DNA of 64,000 nt from JAJDTQ01 sp963422385 (GCA_963422385.1 OY729432.1:2852001-2916000), one strand, 5' to 3'. Shown: positions 34,991-44,048, counted from the stretch's first letter. Program-made: numbers and translations. Notes: generated by a model not told the origin, from the sequence alone.

Positions 34991-35787
34991 GTTACGAGAA
35001 CATCCTCTATGAAGTGGCTGACCATGTGGCCACCATCACCCTCAACCGCCCGGAGTCGATGAACGCCATCAGCTACAAGGCCCGGGACGAGCTTGTCGAC
35101 GCGTGCGGCCGCGTGTCCGCCGACCCCGACGTGTGGGTGTGCCTCATCACCGGAGCGGGGGAGCGGGCCTTCTGTACCGGGCTCGACCTCAAGGAGCGGG
35201 CGCGGGAAGTGGACGATTCAACCTTCTTCGAGAAGCGCCGGGTGCGCAACCGGCCGAGCATCCATTCTCAGAATCAGGCGGTGGCCACGCTGGAAAAGCC
35301 CACCATCGCGGCGATTCGAGGCTACGCGGTGGGCGGCGGCCTGGAACTGGCGCTGGCTTGTGACATCCGCGTGGCCGCGGAGGACGCCAAGCTCGGTATG
35401 TTCGAGGTCCGGCGAGGCCGGTTGGGGGGCGGCGGCGGTACCCAGCGCCTGCCGCGGCTCATCGGTCTGGCCAAGGCACTGGAGCTGTCCCTCACGGGCG
35501 AGGCCGTGGGTGCCGAGGAGGCGTTGCGCATCGGTCTCGTGAACAAGGTGGCGCCGGTGGACGGCTACATGGACGCGGCCCGGGATGTCGCGGCCCGGAT
35601 CTGTCTCGGCGCGCCGCTCTCGGTCATCGCCATCAAGGAGGCCATCACCAAGGGTTTTCAGCTTCCCCTGGAACAGGGCCTGAAGCTCGAGAGCGAGCTC
35701 GGCCTGGCGCTTGCGACCACCGAGGACCAGAAGGAAGGCTCTCGCGCCTTTGCCGAAAAGCGTCCGGCCGTGTGGAAGGCCCGATAG
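34987..35787 (+). CDS. Enoyl-CoA hydratase/isomerase family protein (266 aa)
   Basis: Crotonase fold: ATITLNRPESMNAISYKA, the oxyanion-hole segment AFCTGLDLKE and IAAIRGYAVGGGLELALACD. The two catalytic Glu positions are occupied (FEVRRGRLGGGGGTQRLPR and KALELSLTGE). It acts on acyl-CoA produced by the upstream synthetase. AAGGAGAG precedes ATG 34987. Confidence 0.9.
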   Translation: MSYENILYEVADHVATITLNRPESMNAISYKARDELVDACGRVSADPDVWVCLITGAGERAFCTGLDLKERAREVDDSTFFEKRRVRNRPSIHSQNQAVATLEKPTIAAIRGYAVGGGLELALACDIRVAAEDAKLGMFEVRRGRLGGGGGTQRLPRLIGLAKALELSLTGEAVGAEEALRIGLVNKVAPVDGYMDAARDVAARICLGAPLSVIAIKEAITKGFQLPLEQGLKLESELGLALATTEDQKEGSRAFAEKRPAVWKAR

Positions 35788-35809
35788 ACAATCGGACACA
35801 GGAGGAAAC

Positions 35810-36982
35810 ATGAGCACGAACCTGAGCGGCAAGTACGCCATCGTCGGCGTGGGTCAGAGCCCTCTGGGCAAGGTGCCCGAGCTCGGCCCCATCGGACTCT
35901 TCGCGGTGGCGGCCAGGAACGCCATGGAGGACGCCGGCCTCAAGAAGCAGGACGTGGACGGCCTCATCACCCGCGGGCCGGACGACGTCTACTGCCACCA
36001 CCAGCGGGTGGGGGAGGCGCTGGGACTCGACGTCACCTTCAGCACCTCCACCGCCAACGGCGGCGCGAGCCAGACCATGGCCGTGGCCATGGCGTGCATG
36101 GCCATCGAAGCCGGCGTCTGCAACACCGTGGTGGTGGGTTACGGCCGCGACACCTGGTCGCGCACCCACCGCACGGCGGAGGCCAGGCAGGCCGTGGCCT
36201 CCCGGCCCCGGACCTACTCGGAGTTCGGCTCCGAGTTCGGCCAGTTCGGCGCGCCGGTCAACTACGCGGTGGCGGCCCGGCGCCACATGGAACGCTTCGG
36301 CACCACCAAGGCGCAACTCGGCGCCATCGCGGTGGCGTTCCGCAACCACGCCCGCAAGAACCCCCACGCGTTCATGCAGAAGCCGCTGACCCTGGACGAG
36401 TACCTGAGCGCCCGGCTCATCGTGGACCCGCTGTGCCTCTACGACTGCAGCGTGTTCATCGACGGCGCCGGCGCCGTGGTGGTGACCACCGCGGCGCGCG
36501 CCCGGGATCTCCGGCAGCCGCCGGCCTACGTTCGCGGCTTCGGCTTCGGCAACCGGCTGAGCGGCTGGTACGCCGGCGACAACATGATCACCACCGGCGC
36601 CAGGGAAGCGGGGGAGGCGGCCTACAAGATGGCGGGCATCGGCCCCGAGGATGTGGACACCGCCCAGATCTACGACTGCTTCACCCACATGGTGTTGCTG
36701 CAGCTCGAGGACTACGGCTTCTGCGCCAAGGGCGAGGGGGGTCCGTTCGTCGGCTCCGGGGCGCTGGAGTTCGACGGCGTGCTGCCCACCAACACCTCCG
36801 GAGGCCAGCTTTCCGAGGGGCACATCGAGGGCATGCTCCAGGTGCTGGAAGGCGCGCGCCAGGTCCGCCGCGAGCACACCCCGGACCGGCAGGTGAAGGA
36901 TTGCAACATCGCCCTGGTCAGCGGACACGGCGGCAACACCGTCTGCCAGTCGGCGCTGATCCTGGGGAGGGAAGCGGGATGA
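35810..36982 (+). CDS. Thiolase-like (SCP-x type) protein lacking the nucleophilic Cys (390 aa)
   Basis: Thiolase superfamily: KYAIVGVGQSPLGKV, TFSTSTANGGASQTMAVAMA, YDCFTHMVLLQLEDYG, TNTSGGQLSEGHIEGM and the late CNIALVSGHGG. At the position where thiolases carry the acyl-accepting Cys the sequence reads STANGGAS, without Cys. Cys-less SCP-x homologues paired with DUF35 proteins act as Ltp-type retro-aldolases on CoA thioesters or as acyltransferases. GGAGGAAAC precedes ATG 35810; it overlaps the DUF35 gene by ATGA, supporting a complex. Confidence 0.85.
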   Translation: MSTNLSGKYAIVGVGQSPLGKVPELGPIGLFAVAARNAMEDAGLKKQDVDGLITRGPDDVYCHHQRVGEALGLDVTFSTSTANGGASQTMAVAMACMAIEAGVCNTVVVGYGRDTWSRTHRTAEARQAVASRPRTYSEFGSEFGQFGAPVNYAVAARRHMERFGTTKAQLGAIAVAFRNHARKNPHAFMQKPLTLDEYLSARLIVDPLCLYDCSVFIDGAGAVVVTTAARARDLRQPPAYVRGFGFGNRLSGWYAGDNMITTGAREAGEAAYKMAGIGPEDVDTAQIYDCFTHMVLLQLEDYGFCAKGEGGPFVGSGALEFDGVLPTNTSGGQLSEGHIEGMLQVLEGARQVRREHTPDRQVKDCNIALVSGHGGNTVCQSALILGREAG

Positions 36983-37395
36983 GCGAGTACAACAAGCCGC
37001 TACCCCCGCCGTCGGTGGAATCCGAGCCCTTCTGGGACGGCTGCAAGCGCCACGAGCTGCTGGTGCCGCGTTGCGACGCCTGCTCGAACCACTGGTTCCC
37101 GGCCACCGCCACGTGTCCACAGTGCTGGAGCACGGAATGGACCTGGACTCGGGTGAGCGGCAAGGGAAAGATCTATTCGTTCGGCGTCTATCACCGGGCC
37201 TATCACAAGGCTTTCGCGGAGGAGCTGCCCTACGCGTTGGTGGTGGTAGAGCTGGATGAAGGGCCGCGGCTCACCACCAACGTGGTGGGCTGCAAGCCCG
37301 AGGATCTGAGCTGCGACATGCCCGTGGAGGTGGTGTTCGAGGACGTCACCGAAGACCGGACCCTGTACAAGTTCAAGCCGGTGACCAACGGTTAG
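36979..37395 (+). CDS. Zn-ribbon OB-fold protein (DUF35 family), partner of the thiolase-like protein (138 aa)
   Basis: N-terminal rubredoxin-like Zn ribbon with VPRCDACSNHWFPATATCPQ then C (two CxxC knuckles), followed by the OB fold (GKGKIYSFGVYHRAYHKAF and the C-terminal VVFEDVT). Such proteins bind CoA thioesters and pair with SCP-x/thiolase-like subunits, for example ChsH2-DUF35 with Ltp2. Start overlaps the thiolase stop, so equimolar translation is likely. Confidence 0.9.
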   Translation: MSEYNKPLPPPSVESEPFWDGCKRHELLVPRCDACSNHWFPATATCPQCWSTEWTWTRVSGKGKIYSFGVYHRAYHKAFAEELPYALVVVELDEGPRLTTNVVGCKPEDLSCDMPVEVVFEDVTEDRTLYKFKPVTNG

Positions 37396-37434
37396 GGGCA
37401 TCGTTTTCGTGTCCGCAAGGCGCGAGGAAACGAT

Positions 37435-37463
37435 GCATGGGCGGGTTTCAAACCCGCCCATGC
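37435..37463. repeat. GGGCGGGTTTCAAACCCGCC-type palindrome
   Basis: Arms GCATGGGCGGGTTT (37435-37448) and AAACCCGCCCATGC (37450-37463), perfect. A second, nested stem GCATCGTTT (37398-37406)/AAACGATGC (37428-37436) lies directly upstream. Located between the DUF35 and MetE-like genes; acts like a REP and may limit readthrough. Confidence 0.75.
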
Positions 37464-37497
37464 CCGAACTGTGGAAAGGCCCCCGAGGGAGGTATCC

Positions 37498-38667
37498 ATG
37501 CTGCACAGCACCGAACGCATTCTCGTCACCCACACCGGAAGCTTGCCGCGCCCGCGGGATCTCATCGAGGTGGTCCTGGCGGAGAACGAGGGCAGGGGCG
37601 TGGATCCGGCCGACTACGAGGAGAGGCTCCGGCGCTCGGTCCACGACATCGTGCGCCGACAGATGGACCTCGGGGTCGATATCGTGGACGATGGCGAACT
37701 CAGCAAGCGCGGGTTCGCGGTCTACGCGCACCAGCGGCTCGACGGCCTCACGCCCACCGGGCGGGTGCGGGTCTCGCCTTGGGACAACTCCCGGGAGTCG
37801 CAGGCGTTCCCGGAGTTCTACGCTGCGACGAGGCCGGCCCCCGGAGCCAAGCCGAACCCCAGCAACATGCAGATGGCCTGCACCGGTCCCATCACCTACA
37901 AGGCCCAGGAGAGGGTGGCCCAGGATCTGGAGAACCTCACGGCCGCCACGGCCGCCGCCGGGGCGGTGGAGGCATTCGTGCCCGCCATCTCCCCCTGCGA
38001 CGTGGCGGGCAACCAGGAGAACGAGTACTACAAGACCGACGAAGAGTTCCTGTTCGCCATCGCCGATGCCCTGCACGTCGAGTACCAGGCCATCGCCGAC
38101 GCCGGCTTTCTGCTCCAGATCGACGACCCGCTGCTCATCAACTACTACGTCAAGAACCCGCACCTGAACGTCGCGCAGTGCCGCGCCTGGGCGGAACGGC
38201 AGATCGAGGCCATCAACCACGCGCTGCGGGACATTCCCGAGGACCGGGTGCGCTACCACACCTGCTACGGCATCAACATGGGGCCGCGAGTCCACGACAT
38301 GGAGATGAAGGACTACATCGACATCGTGCTCAGGATTCACGCCGGGGCTTTCTCCTTCGAGGCATCCAACCCGCGCCACGAGCACGAGTGGCGCATCTGG
38401 GAGGACGTCAAGCTGCCCGACGGCAAGCTCATCATTCCCGGCGTCATCACTCAGTCGTCCGTGCTGGTGGAGCACCCCGAGCTCGTCGCCCAGCGGCTTG
38501 AGCGCTTCGCCGGCCTGGTCGGCCGCGAGAACGTCATCGCCGGCAGCGACTGCGGCTTCGGCACCCAGGCCCTGGAGGTCCCGGAGATCCATCCCGCCAT
38601 CGTCTGGGCCAAGTTCCAGGCCATGTCGGAGGGGGCGCGGCTGGCGAGTGAGCGGTTGTGGGGTTGA
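37498..38667 (+). CDS. Cobalamin-independent methionine synthase C-domain-like protein (389 aa)
   Basis: Resembles the C-terminal catalytic barrel of MetE (UROD/MetE-like): RILVTHTGSLPRPRDLIEVV, MACTGPITYKAQE, the zinc-site candidates RYHTCYGINM and GSDCGFGTQAL, plus SFEASNPRHEHEW. Full MetE is about 760 aa, so this is the short stand-alone type whose members include methyltransferases for small thiols and vinylphosphonate or epoxide-carboxylase-related enzymes. GGGAGG precedes ATG 37498. Role in the neighbouring CoA pathway is unclear; a methyl or thiol transfer step is possible. Confidence 0.8.
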   Translation: MLHSTERILVTHTGSLPRPRDLIEVVLAENEGRGVDPADYEERLRRSVHDIVRRQMDLGVDIVDDGELSKRGFAVYAHQRLDGLTPTGRVRVSPWDNSRESQAFPEFYAATRPAPGAKPNPSNMQMACTGPITYKAQERVAQDLENLTAATAAAGAVEAFVPAISPCDVAGNQENEYYKTDEEFLFAIADALHVEYQAIADAGFLLQIDDPLLINYYVKNPHLNVAQCRAWAERQIEAINHALRDIPEDRVRYHTCYGINMGPRVHDMEMKDYIDIVLRIHAGAFSFEASNPRHEHEWRIWEDVKLPDGKLIIPGVITQSSVLVEHPELVAQRLERFAGLVGRENVIAGSDCGFGTQALEVPEIHPAIVWAKFQAMSEGARLASERLWG

Positions 38668-38700
38668 TGAGTGGCAGAGCTGGATGATATCGGGCGTATC

Positions 38701-38746
38701 TGACCAAAATACGATGCATAGTCGAATTGTCTTGACCAAAATACGA
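38701..38746 (+). promoter_or_regulatory. Two 14-bp direct repeats upstream of the DUF4143 ATPase
   Basis: TGACCAAAATACGA occurs at 38701-38714 and again at 38733-38746, 32 bp apart start to start (about three helical turns), and ends 21 nt before the ATPase gene. Placement and phasing fit an operator bound by a regulator on one DNA face. Confidence 0.5.
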
Positions 38747-38767
38747 CCCTATGGATAATGGTCAGGA

Positions 38768-39976
38768 ATGGAGACGGAATCTCGCGTCTACGATGCCTTG
38801 CTGGCCGAGCACTTGGCCGCCAACCGTCAGATGGCGTTCGTCAGCGGTCCGAGGCAGGTGGGCAAGACCACGACCTGCCGGCGTCACGCGGACAACTACT
38901 GCAACTGGGACAACCTCGATGATCGGGAGCTTGTCCTGGCGGGTCCGGCCAACCTTGCCGCCACGATGGGAGCGGACCGGCTCTCCGGGATCACTCCGGT
39001 GGCCCTTTTTGATGAGCTTCACAAGTTTCCGGGCTGGAAGCCGTTCCTGAAAGGAGTCTACGACACCTACAGCGACCGGCTTCGCATCATCGTTACCGGC
39101 AGTAGCCGTCTGGACGTTTACCGTCGCGGTGGTGACAGCCTGATGGGACGGTACTTCTCCTATCGGATGCATCCATTCTCCGTGGCCGAGGCCGTAAGCC
39201 GGGAGCTTCCCGATGCGGAAGGGGTCGTCCGCCCTCCCGGAATGATCGAAGAAGCCGACTTCGAAGCGCTCTGGAACCATGGGGGTTATCCGGAGCCGTT
39301 CCTCAGACGCGACATACGGTTCAGCCGGAGGTGGCGGTCGCTACGCCTCAAGCAACTGGTACGGGAAGACGTCCGCGACCTGACGCAGGTTCAGCAGATC
39401 GACCAGTTGGAGGTGCTGGTCCAACGGTTGAGCCGTCAGTCCGGGCGTCAACTCGTTTACGGCAACCTCGCAAAGGAGGTGCGCGTTTCGGTGGACACGA
39501 TCCGCCGGTGGGTGGCCGCCTTGTGCGACTTCCACCTGGGCTTTCTCGTCAGGCCGTGGTTCCGGAACGTATCGCGATCACTGCGCAAGGAGCCCAAGTG
39601 GTACCTGAGGGACTGGGCGGACATCGAGGATGTGGGGGACAAGGCGGAGACCTTCGTCGCGTGTCATCTCCTCAAGGCGGTCGATGGCTGGAACGATATG
39701 GGCCTCGGCCGGTTCGAGCTCGGCTATCTACGCGACAGGGAAAAGCGTGAAGCGGACTTCCTGGTGGTTCGCGAGGGGCGGCCCTGGTTCCTCGTCGAAG
39801 TGAAGCACCGTGACGAATCCATGAGCCGGTCTCTGAAGTACTTCCAGGACCACGTCAACGCGCCGTTTGCATTTCAGGTGGTCGTCGATGTCGCCTTTGT
39901 CGACGCCGACTGCTTCGCGAGGCCGGGACCACCGCTGGTTGTCCCGGCCAGAACCTTCCTGTCTCAGCTCCTGTAG
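38768..39976 (+). CDS. ATP-binding protein with DUF4143 domain (402 aa)
   Basis: N-terminal AAA domain with Walker A SGPRQVGKTTTCRR and Walker B VALFDELHKFPGW, sensor-like RIIVTGSSRLDVYRRGGDS; a middle helix-turn-helix-like stretch (KEVRVSVDTIRRWVAAL); then the DUF4143 PD-(D/E)xK-like domain (LGYLRDREKREADFLVV, PWFLVEVKHRDESM) with the D-ExK layout. Proteins of this family are widespread in accessory regions and their function is not settled. The last roughly 125 residues are duplicated at 44107-44492. Confidence 0.85.
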   Translation: METESRVYDALLAEHLAANRQMAFVSGPRQVGKTTTCRRHADNYCNWDNLDDRELVLAGPANLAATMGADRLSGITPVALFDELHKFPGWKPFLKGVYDTYSDRLRIIVTGSSRLDVYRRGGDSLMGRYFSYRMHPFSVAEAVSRELPDAEGVVRPPGMIEEADFEALWNHGGYPEPFLRRDIRFSRRWRSLRLKQLVREDVRDLTQVQQIDQLEVLVQRLSRQSGRQLVYGNLAKEVRVSVDTIRRWVAALCDFHLGFLVRPWFRNVSRSLRKEPKWYLRDWADIEDVGDKAETFVACHLLKAVDGWNDMGLGRFELGYLRDREKREADFLVVREGRPWFLVEVKHRDESMSRSLKYFQDHVNAPFAFQVVVDVAFVDADCFARPGPPLVVPARTFLSQLL

Positions 39977-40186
39977 CCGGCCTCTTGGCTCTACCTGAGC
40001 CGACCAAGGCTCCCGGGCGGAAGTCCCGGATGGCGGCCAATTCCTGAAGCAGTGCGTCTTAACGGATTAAAAGGCTATCCTGGTCGGCAGGCGTTGGCAT
40101 GGTGAGGGCCCCTCTGGCGTCAGCCTGACCTTATGCCAGTGAATGATATACACAAATACTGTTGACAATGTTCACGAGAGGGTGCG
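39977..40186. other. Intergenic region without gene
   Basis: No frame of note. AATACTGTTGACAATGTTCA near 40155 contains TTGACA that may serve as a -35 for the ParA-like gene, but no clear -10 fits before its ATG. Confidence 0.3.
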
Positions 40187-41222
40187 ATGTCAAGACCAGA
40201 CGAGGATTTGGTGGGTATCAACGAGATCGCGGAGATGGCGAACCGGTCGAGACAAGCAGTAGCCAATTGGCGGGCTCGCAACTCCAACTTCCCAAATCCT
40301 GTTGCCGAACTGGCAGCCGGGCCCGTGTTCCGTCGTTCTCAGGTTCGTTCATGGCCAAGAAAAAGGAGGATACCGATGGCTCAAGTGTTTTCGACAATCA
40401 ACTTGAAAGGCGGTGTGGGCAAGACAACGACCACGGTGGCGATGGCCGACTTCATGTCGGGGATGATGTGCAAGAAGGTGCTTGTGATCGACTTGACCCA
40501 CAGACCAACGCGACCGTAATGATGATCGGGGAAGACAAGTGGCGCGAGATCAACGAGCAGGAACATACAATCGCTCGCCTATTTAAGGATGCGCTTGATC
40601 CAGACAATAAGCGCTTTGACTTCGACGCGACGCTTCAAAAAGAAGTCTCTAACGTGCATGAAGCCCGCACCATAGACCTCCTTCCCTCCAGTTTGGACCT
40701 GATCGACGTGCAAGATCGATTAGCCTCCATACGTCCGGTCGATTTTATGCAGTAAATCCGACCGAATTGCTTTTGCGCGCCGTCAAGTCACATCTGGACG
40801 ATTACGATATCGTTATTGTCGATTGTCCACCGAACCTTGGCATCATCACGCTGAACGGCCTTCGTATTTCAGATGGATTCGTGATTCCGACGATTCCCGA
40901 TGTTCTCTCGACGTACGGAATACCGCAGATTCTGTCACGAGTGAAACAGTTCTCGGATGAGATTGCCGAGACAATCGAGCCGCTTGGTATCGTCGTGACA
41001 AAGTACCAAGCTAACTCCACCGTGCACCGCAATACAGTGGATCGGCTAAATGCCAATGGGAATCCGCAAGTGTTTGATACGATCATTCCACAGGCTAATC
41101 AGTTTGCAGCAGCAGCGGAGCACGGAACGAGAATGACGCTAAAGCAGAAATGGGGGTACGATATATTGGCGAGGAGTTTTGAGAATCTGACGAGAGAGGT
41201 GCTCTCTGAGTTGGAGGGTTGA
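40187..41222 (+). pseudogene. ParA-family ATPase with N-terminal HTH, two frameshifts
   Basis: Frame 1 gives an HTH (GINEIAEMANRSRQAVANWR) and the deviant Walker A INLKGGVGKTTTTVAMADF up to VLVIDL. A missing base at about 40492 (GAC TTG ACC CAC instead of a DLDPQTN codon run) shifts into DPQTNATVMMIGEDKWREIN through LLPSSLDLIDVQDRLAS. A second missing base near 40733 shifts into SGRFYAVNPTELLLRAVKSH and IVDCPPNLGIITLNGLRISD to the end. Reconstructed, it is a complete ParA-type P-loop ATPase of about 345 aa, the class used for plasmid or island partition. Both lesions could also be sequencing errors. Confidence 0.75.
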
Positions 41223-41225
41223 CCC

Positions 41226-41633
41226 ATGTCGCTTCGAACAATTCTACGTAATTTTGTGAAGGTAGTTGGCGATGAGGCCGAGCGAAATCCTGAATTTGCC
41301 GAGCGACTTCAGGTTGTGTTCAAGCCAGCTATGGCGCCGCCTCCCGCCAAAACGGTCTCTGCTGCCAGCGGAACGCGTTCAAGGGGCAGCAGGCCGGCCA
41401 ACCGACGACCGCCCGCGATTCTGGATCCTATCTCGCTTGCCGAAAAGGGAGAGGAAGCACTTCGTGCCGAACTTGCACCGTTGACACTGGACCAACTTAA
41501 AGACATCGTTGCTGACTATGGCATGGACCGGAAAAAACTGGTCATGAAGTGGACAATTCCTAGTCGGGTGATCGACAGAATCGTTGAAATTTCGATCAGG
41601 CGTGCGCATAAGGGCGACGCTTTTCGATCCTGA
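41226..41633 (+). CDS. ParA-associated small protein (135 aa)
   Basis: Begins MSLRTILRNFVKVVGDEAER three nt after the ParA-like stop and has a flexible Pro/Arg-rich middle and a folded C-terminus (APLTLDQLKDIVADYGMDRK then KLVMKWT). The C-terminal motif looks like a SAP-type helix-extension-helix DNA-binding module. Genes of this kind follow the HTH-ParA gene in other islands, so it is a candidate centromere- or DNA-binding partner. No specific family name recognised. Confidence 0.65.
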   Translation: MSLRTILRNFVKVVGDEAERNPEFAERLQVVFKPAMAPPPAKTVSAASGTRSRGSRPANRRPPAILDPISLAEKGEEALRAELAPLTLDQLKDIVADYGMDRKKLVMKWTIPSRVIDRIVEISIRRAHKGDAFRS

Positions 41634-41689
41634 CCAGTTTCAAGATTTCGCCCGGGTCGGTTCATCCCCGGCTGGAACCACCACCGGGG

Positions 41690-42011
41690 GGCCACCGGGG
41701 CGCGTTATCATGTCGATTACCGCTTGGTCGATTTCGACCCGTTCGTCGACGGTCTGATAAAGGTCACGGCTCGGTGTGGTGCGTCCCCTGAGAGGACCGT
41801 GCCAGAGGGTCACCACGACTCCTTCGGGCTAGACGGCCTCGACGGCTGGGATGGTGTCGCTATCGCCTGTCAAGATCACCATACGGTCGACGCGCTGCTT
41901 CAGGGCAAGGAGGGCCATATCGACTCCCAACATCATGTCGACACGCTTTTGCTGGAATATCGGTTGGCCCCTATCTGTCAGGCCCAGGAAGTGCAGACTC
42001 CTCAGGCTCAT
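41690..42011 (-). pseudogene. NYN-domain (LabA/DUF88-like) RNase remnant
   Basis: RGQPIFQQKRVDMMLGVDMA followed by LLALKQRVDRMVILTGDSDT and IPAVEAV reads as the second half of a NYN domain, with the catalytic-type VDMMLGVD and TGDSD acidic residues. A TAG then interrupts, after which PEGVVVTLWHGPLRGR continues in the same frame to about 41695. The first roughly 60 residues are absent upstream. Both lesions indicate decay. Confidence 0.6.
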
Positions 42012-42094
42012 TTATAGTGGCAGCAATCGTGACAATCACCTTGCCGGGATGTGCGCCGACTGCTGGTGTCGGACGTGATAGAAGGGAAGGAAGA

Positions 42095-42802
42095 ATGGTC
42101 ATCGTTGCGGTGCTGGTCCTTCTGATCCCTGTTTCGGCTCCATCCGACCTGATCAAGCAGATGGAGTTTGAGATCAAGATCAGAGAGATCATCGAAGAGG
42201 TCTACGAGGCCTCCCTAAAAGGGGCCTCGGTAGCTGTCAAGAAAACGAGCCTCTATGCCGGATACAGGAAGGCCCAGGACAAGGCTGACGGGGCTAACGA
42301 CAAGTACGGGGAAGAGGTGAAGAGATACGAACAGGCATCGAGCGCTGAGTTCGTTTGCGAAATGAGTGCCCGTAGTGCCCTTCGCGACAGGAGTGTCGAA
42401 TCGCCGAAGGTTTTCCTTTCAACACCGTTCGCAGAGTCGTACAACACGTACATCTCCCACGTCTGTACAGTAACCGGAGAGGAAGTCAGCCTACGAGAAC
42501 TCAGAGCACAGACCAGGAAGGCCAGGGCTAAGAAGGACAGAGCTTTAGACGACTATGTCAGGTTGAGTACGGTGTCTGCACATGTTCTCAGCGAGGTGGT
42601 GCAACTCACCGATAAATTCAAGTGGAAGCTCTACTGGGAAGGGATTGGGAAAAAGCTCAAGGAACAAGGGGTCGAGATCACGGTGGACATCAGCAGAAGA
42701 TTGAGGAACCAGCAGTACGAGTTCTGCGAACGGAGCTACCGTGACACGATCTGTGTCTACCTTCCAGGCGAGGATTGTGCCGGGGAGGAGAGCCGGAGAT
42801 AG
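42095..42802 (+). CDS. Unknown exported or membrane-anchored coiled-coil protein (235 aa)
   Basis: ATG 42095 has GAAGGGAAGGAAG upstream and begins with a hydrophobic segment (MVIVAVLVLLIPVSAPSD) that could be a signal peptide or anchor. The rest is strongly charged and helical (EIKIREIIEEVYEASLKGAS, QTRKARAKKDRALDDYVRL) with several cysteines (VCEMS, HVCTVT, EFCERS, TICVY), compatible with a periplasmic protein with disulfides. No family recognised. It lies between the NYN remnant and the IS3 scar. Confidence 0.55.
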   Translation: MVIVAVLVLLIPVSAPSDLIKQMEFEIKIREIIEEVYEASLKGASVAVKKTSLYAGYRKAQDKADGANDKYGEEVKRYEQASSAEFVCEMSARSALRDRSVESPKVFLSTPFAESYNTYISHVCTVTGEEVSLRELRAQTRKARAKKDRALDDYVRLSTVSAHVLSEVVQLTDKFKWKLYWEGIGKKLKEQGVEITVDISRRLRNQQYEFCERSYRDTICVYLPGEDCAGEESRR

Positions 42803-42837
42803 CCATGCCAGACGTTATAAAGTCCGCGTATCACGAC

Positions 42838-44048
42838 TACTGTAGCCGTTGCATCCCATGCACGGGCCGCCGGAAATGAAACTGAGGTTGAACCGGGAGA
42901 GAGGCAGGCGAGTTGCGTCGCTGGGCCGGCCTCTGGGTCAGCATTCCCTTCTCGTAGGTCTCGGCCGGGGTGGAGCCCGCCAAGGCAGAATGAGGTCTGG
43001 CCTTATCATAAAAGGCGAGCCAGCTTGAAATCAGCCGTTGGGCTTGGAAGCCGTCTGAGAGTTCATGCAGGTAGACGGCTTCGTACTTGAGGGAGCGCCA
43101 CAGGCGCTCGATGAAGATGTTGTCCAGGCACCGCCCCTGCCGTCCATGGAGATGGCGACACCGGCGTCTTGGAGCACGGAGGTGAACTCCACGCTGGTGA
43201 ACTGGCTGCCCTGGTCGGTGTTGAAGATCTCGGGGCGGCCGTAGCGCTCCAGGGCCTCGGTGAGGGCGTCTGTGCAGAAGCGGGCATCGAGGGTGTTGGA
43301 GAGCCGCCAGGAGAGCCCCCGGCGGGTGGCCCAGTCCATGACCGCCACCAGGTACAGGAAGCCGCGCTGCACCGGGATATACGTGATGCCGCACACCAGA
43401 CGTGATTGGGCCGCTCGATAGCGACTCCCTTGAGAAGATAGGGGTGGACTCGGTGCTCAGGATGCGGTCGGGTGGTCCGGGGCGCTTGGTAGAGGGCCTG
43501 TAGGCCCATCAAGCGCATCAGACGCCGCACCCGGTGACGCCCCACACCAACGCCTTCCCGCCATAGATGACGGACCATCCGGCGGCTGTCGTAGAACGGG
43601 TAGTTCAGAAACAGTTCATCGATTCGGCGCATCAGCGCCAGGTTCTGCGCACTCTCGCCCTTGGGCCTGTGATACAGCGAGGATCGGCTCACACGAAGCA
43701 GGCGGCATTGACGGCTCAAGCTGAGCTTGGGATAACCGGGCTCGATCATGGCCCTGCGCCTCTCCCGGCTCGCCACTTGAGCCCTTTGGCCAAAAAATCC
43801 CGCTCCACCGTTCCCCGATCTTCGCGTGCAGATCCCGGATCTTCCCCTCGTGCTCCCCACGGCGACCGCTCCACCCCCTTCGAGAAGACCTCCTTCATGC
43901 CCTCCACCGCCCGCTGCTTCCACGCACTCACCTGGTTCGGATGCACCTTGTGCCGCGTGGCGATCTCTTGGATCGTCTTGTCCCCCCGCAGCGCCTCCAG
44001 CGCCACTTTCGCCTTGAACTCCCCCGTGAATCGCCGTCGTGTGCTCAT
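42838..44048 (-). pseudogene. IS3 transposase orfAB, multiply frameshifted
   Basis: OrfA starts MSTRRRFTGEFKAKVALEAL with the HTH KTIQEIATRHKVHPNQVSAW, but the leucine-zipper region before VERDFLAKGL is out of frame. OrfB (YPKLSLSRQCRLLRVSRSSL, RRIDELFLNYPFYDSRRM) is broken near 43395 and again near 43130. Its DDE catalytic pieces are in three frames: YLVAVMDW, FNTDQGSQFTS and NIFIERLWRSLKYE. It cannot make an active enzyme. Confidence 0.85.

Noticed and set aside
40480..40500. Programmed frameshift in the ParA-like gene
   Set aside because: No slippery heptamer or downstream structure is visible, and a second unrelated indel occurs 240 nt later.
41829..41831. Amber stop in the NYN remnant as pyrrolysine or readthrough
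   Set aside because: The gene also lacks its first ~60 residues, so ordinary decay explains it.
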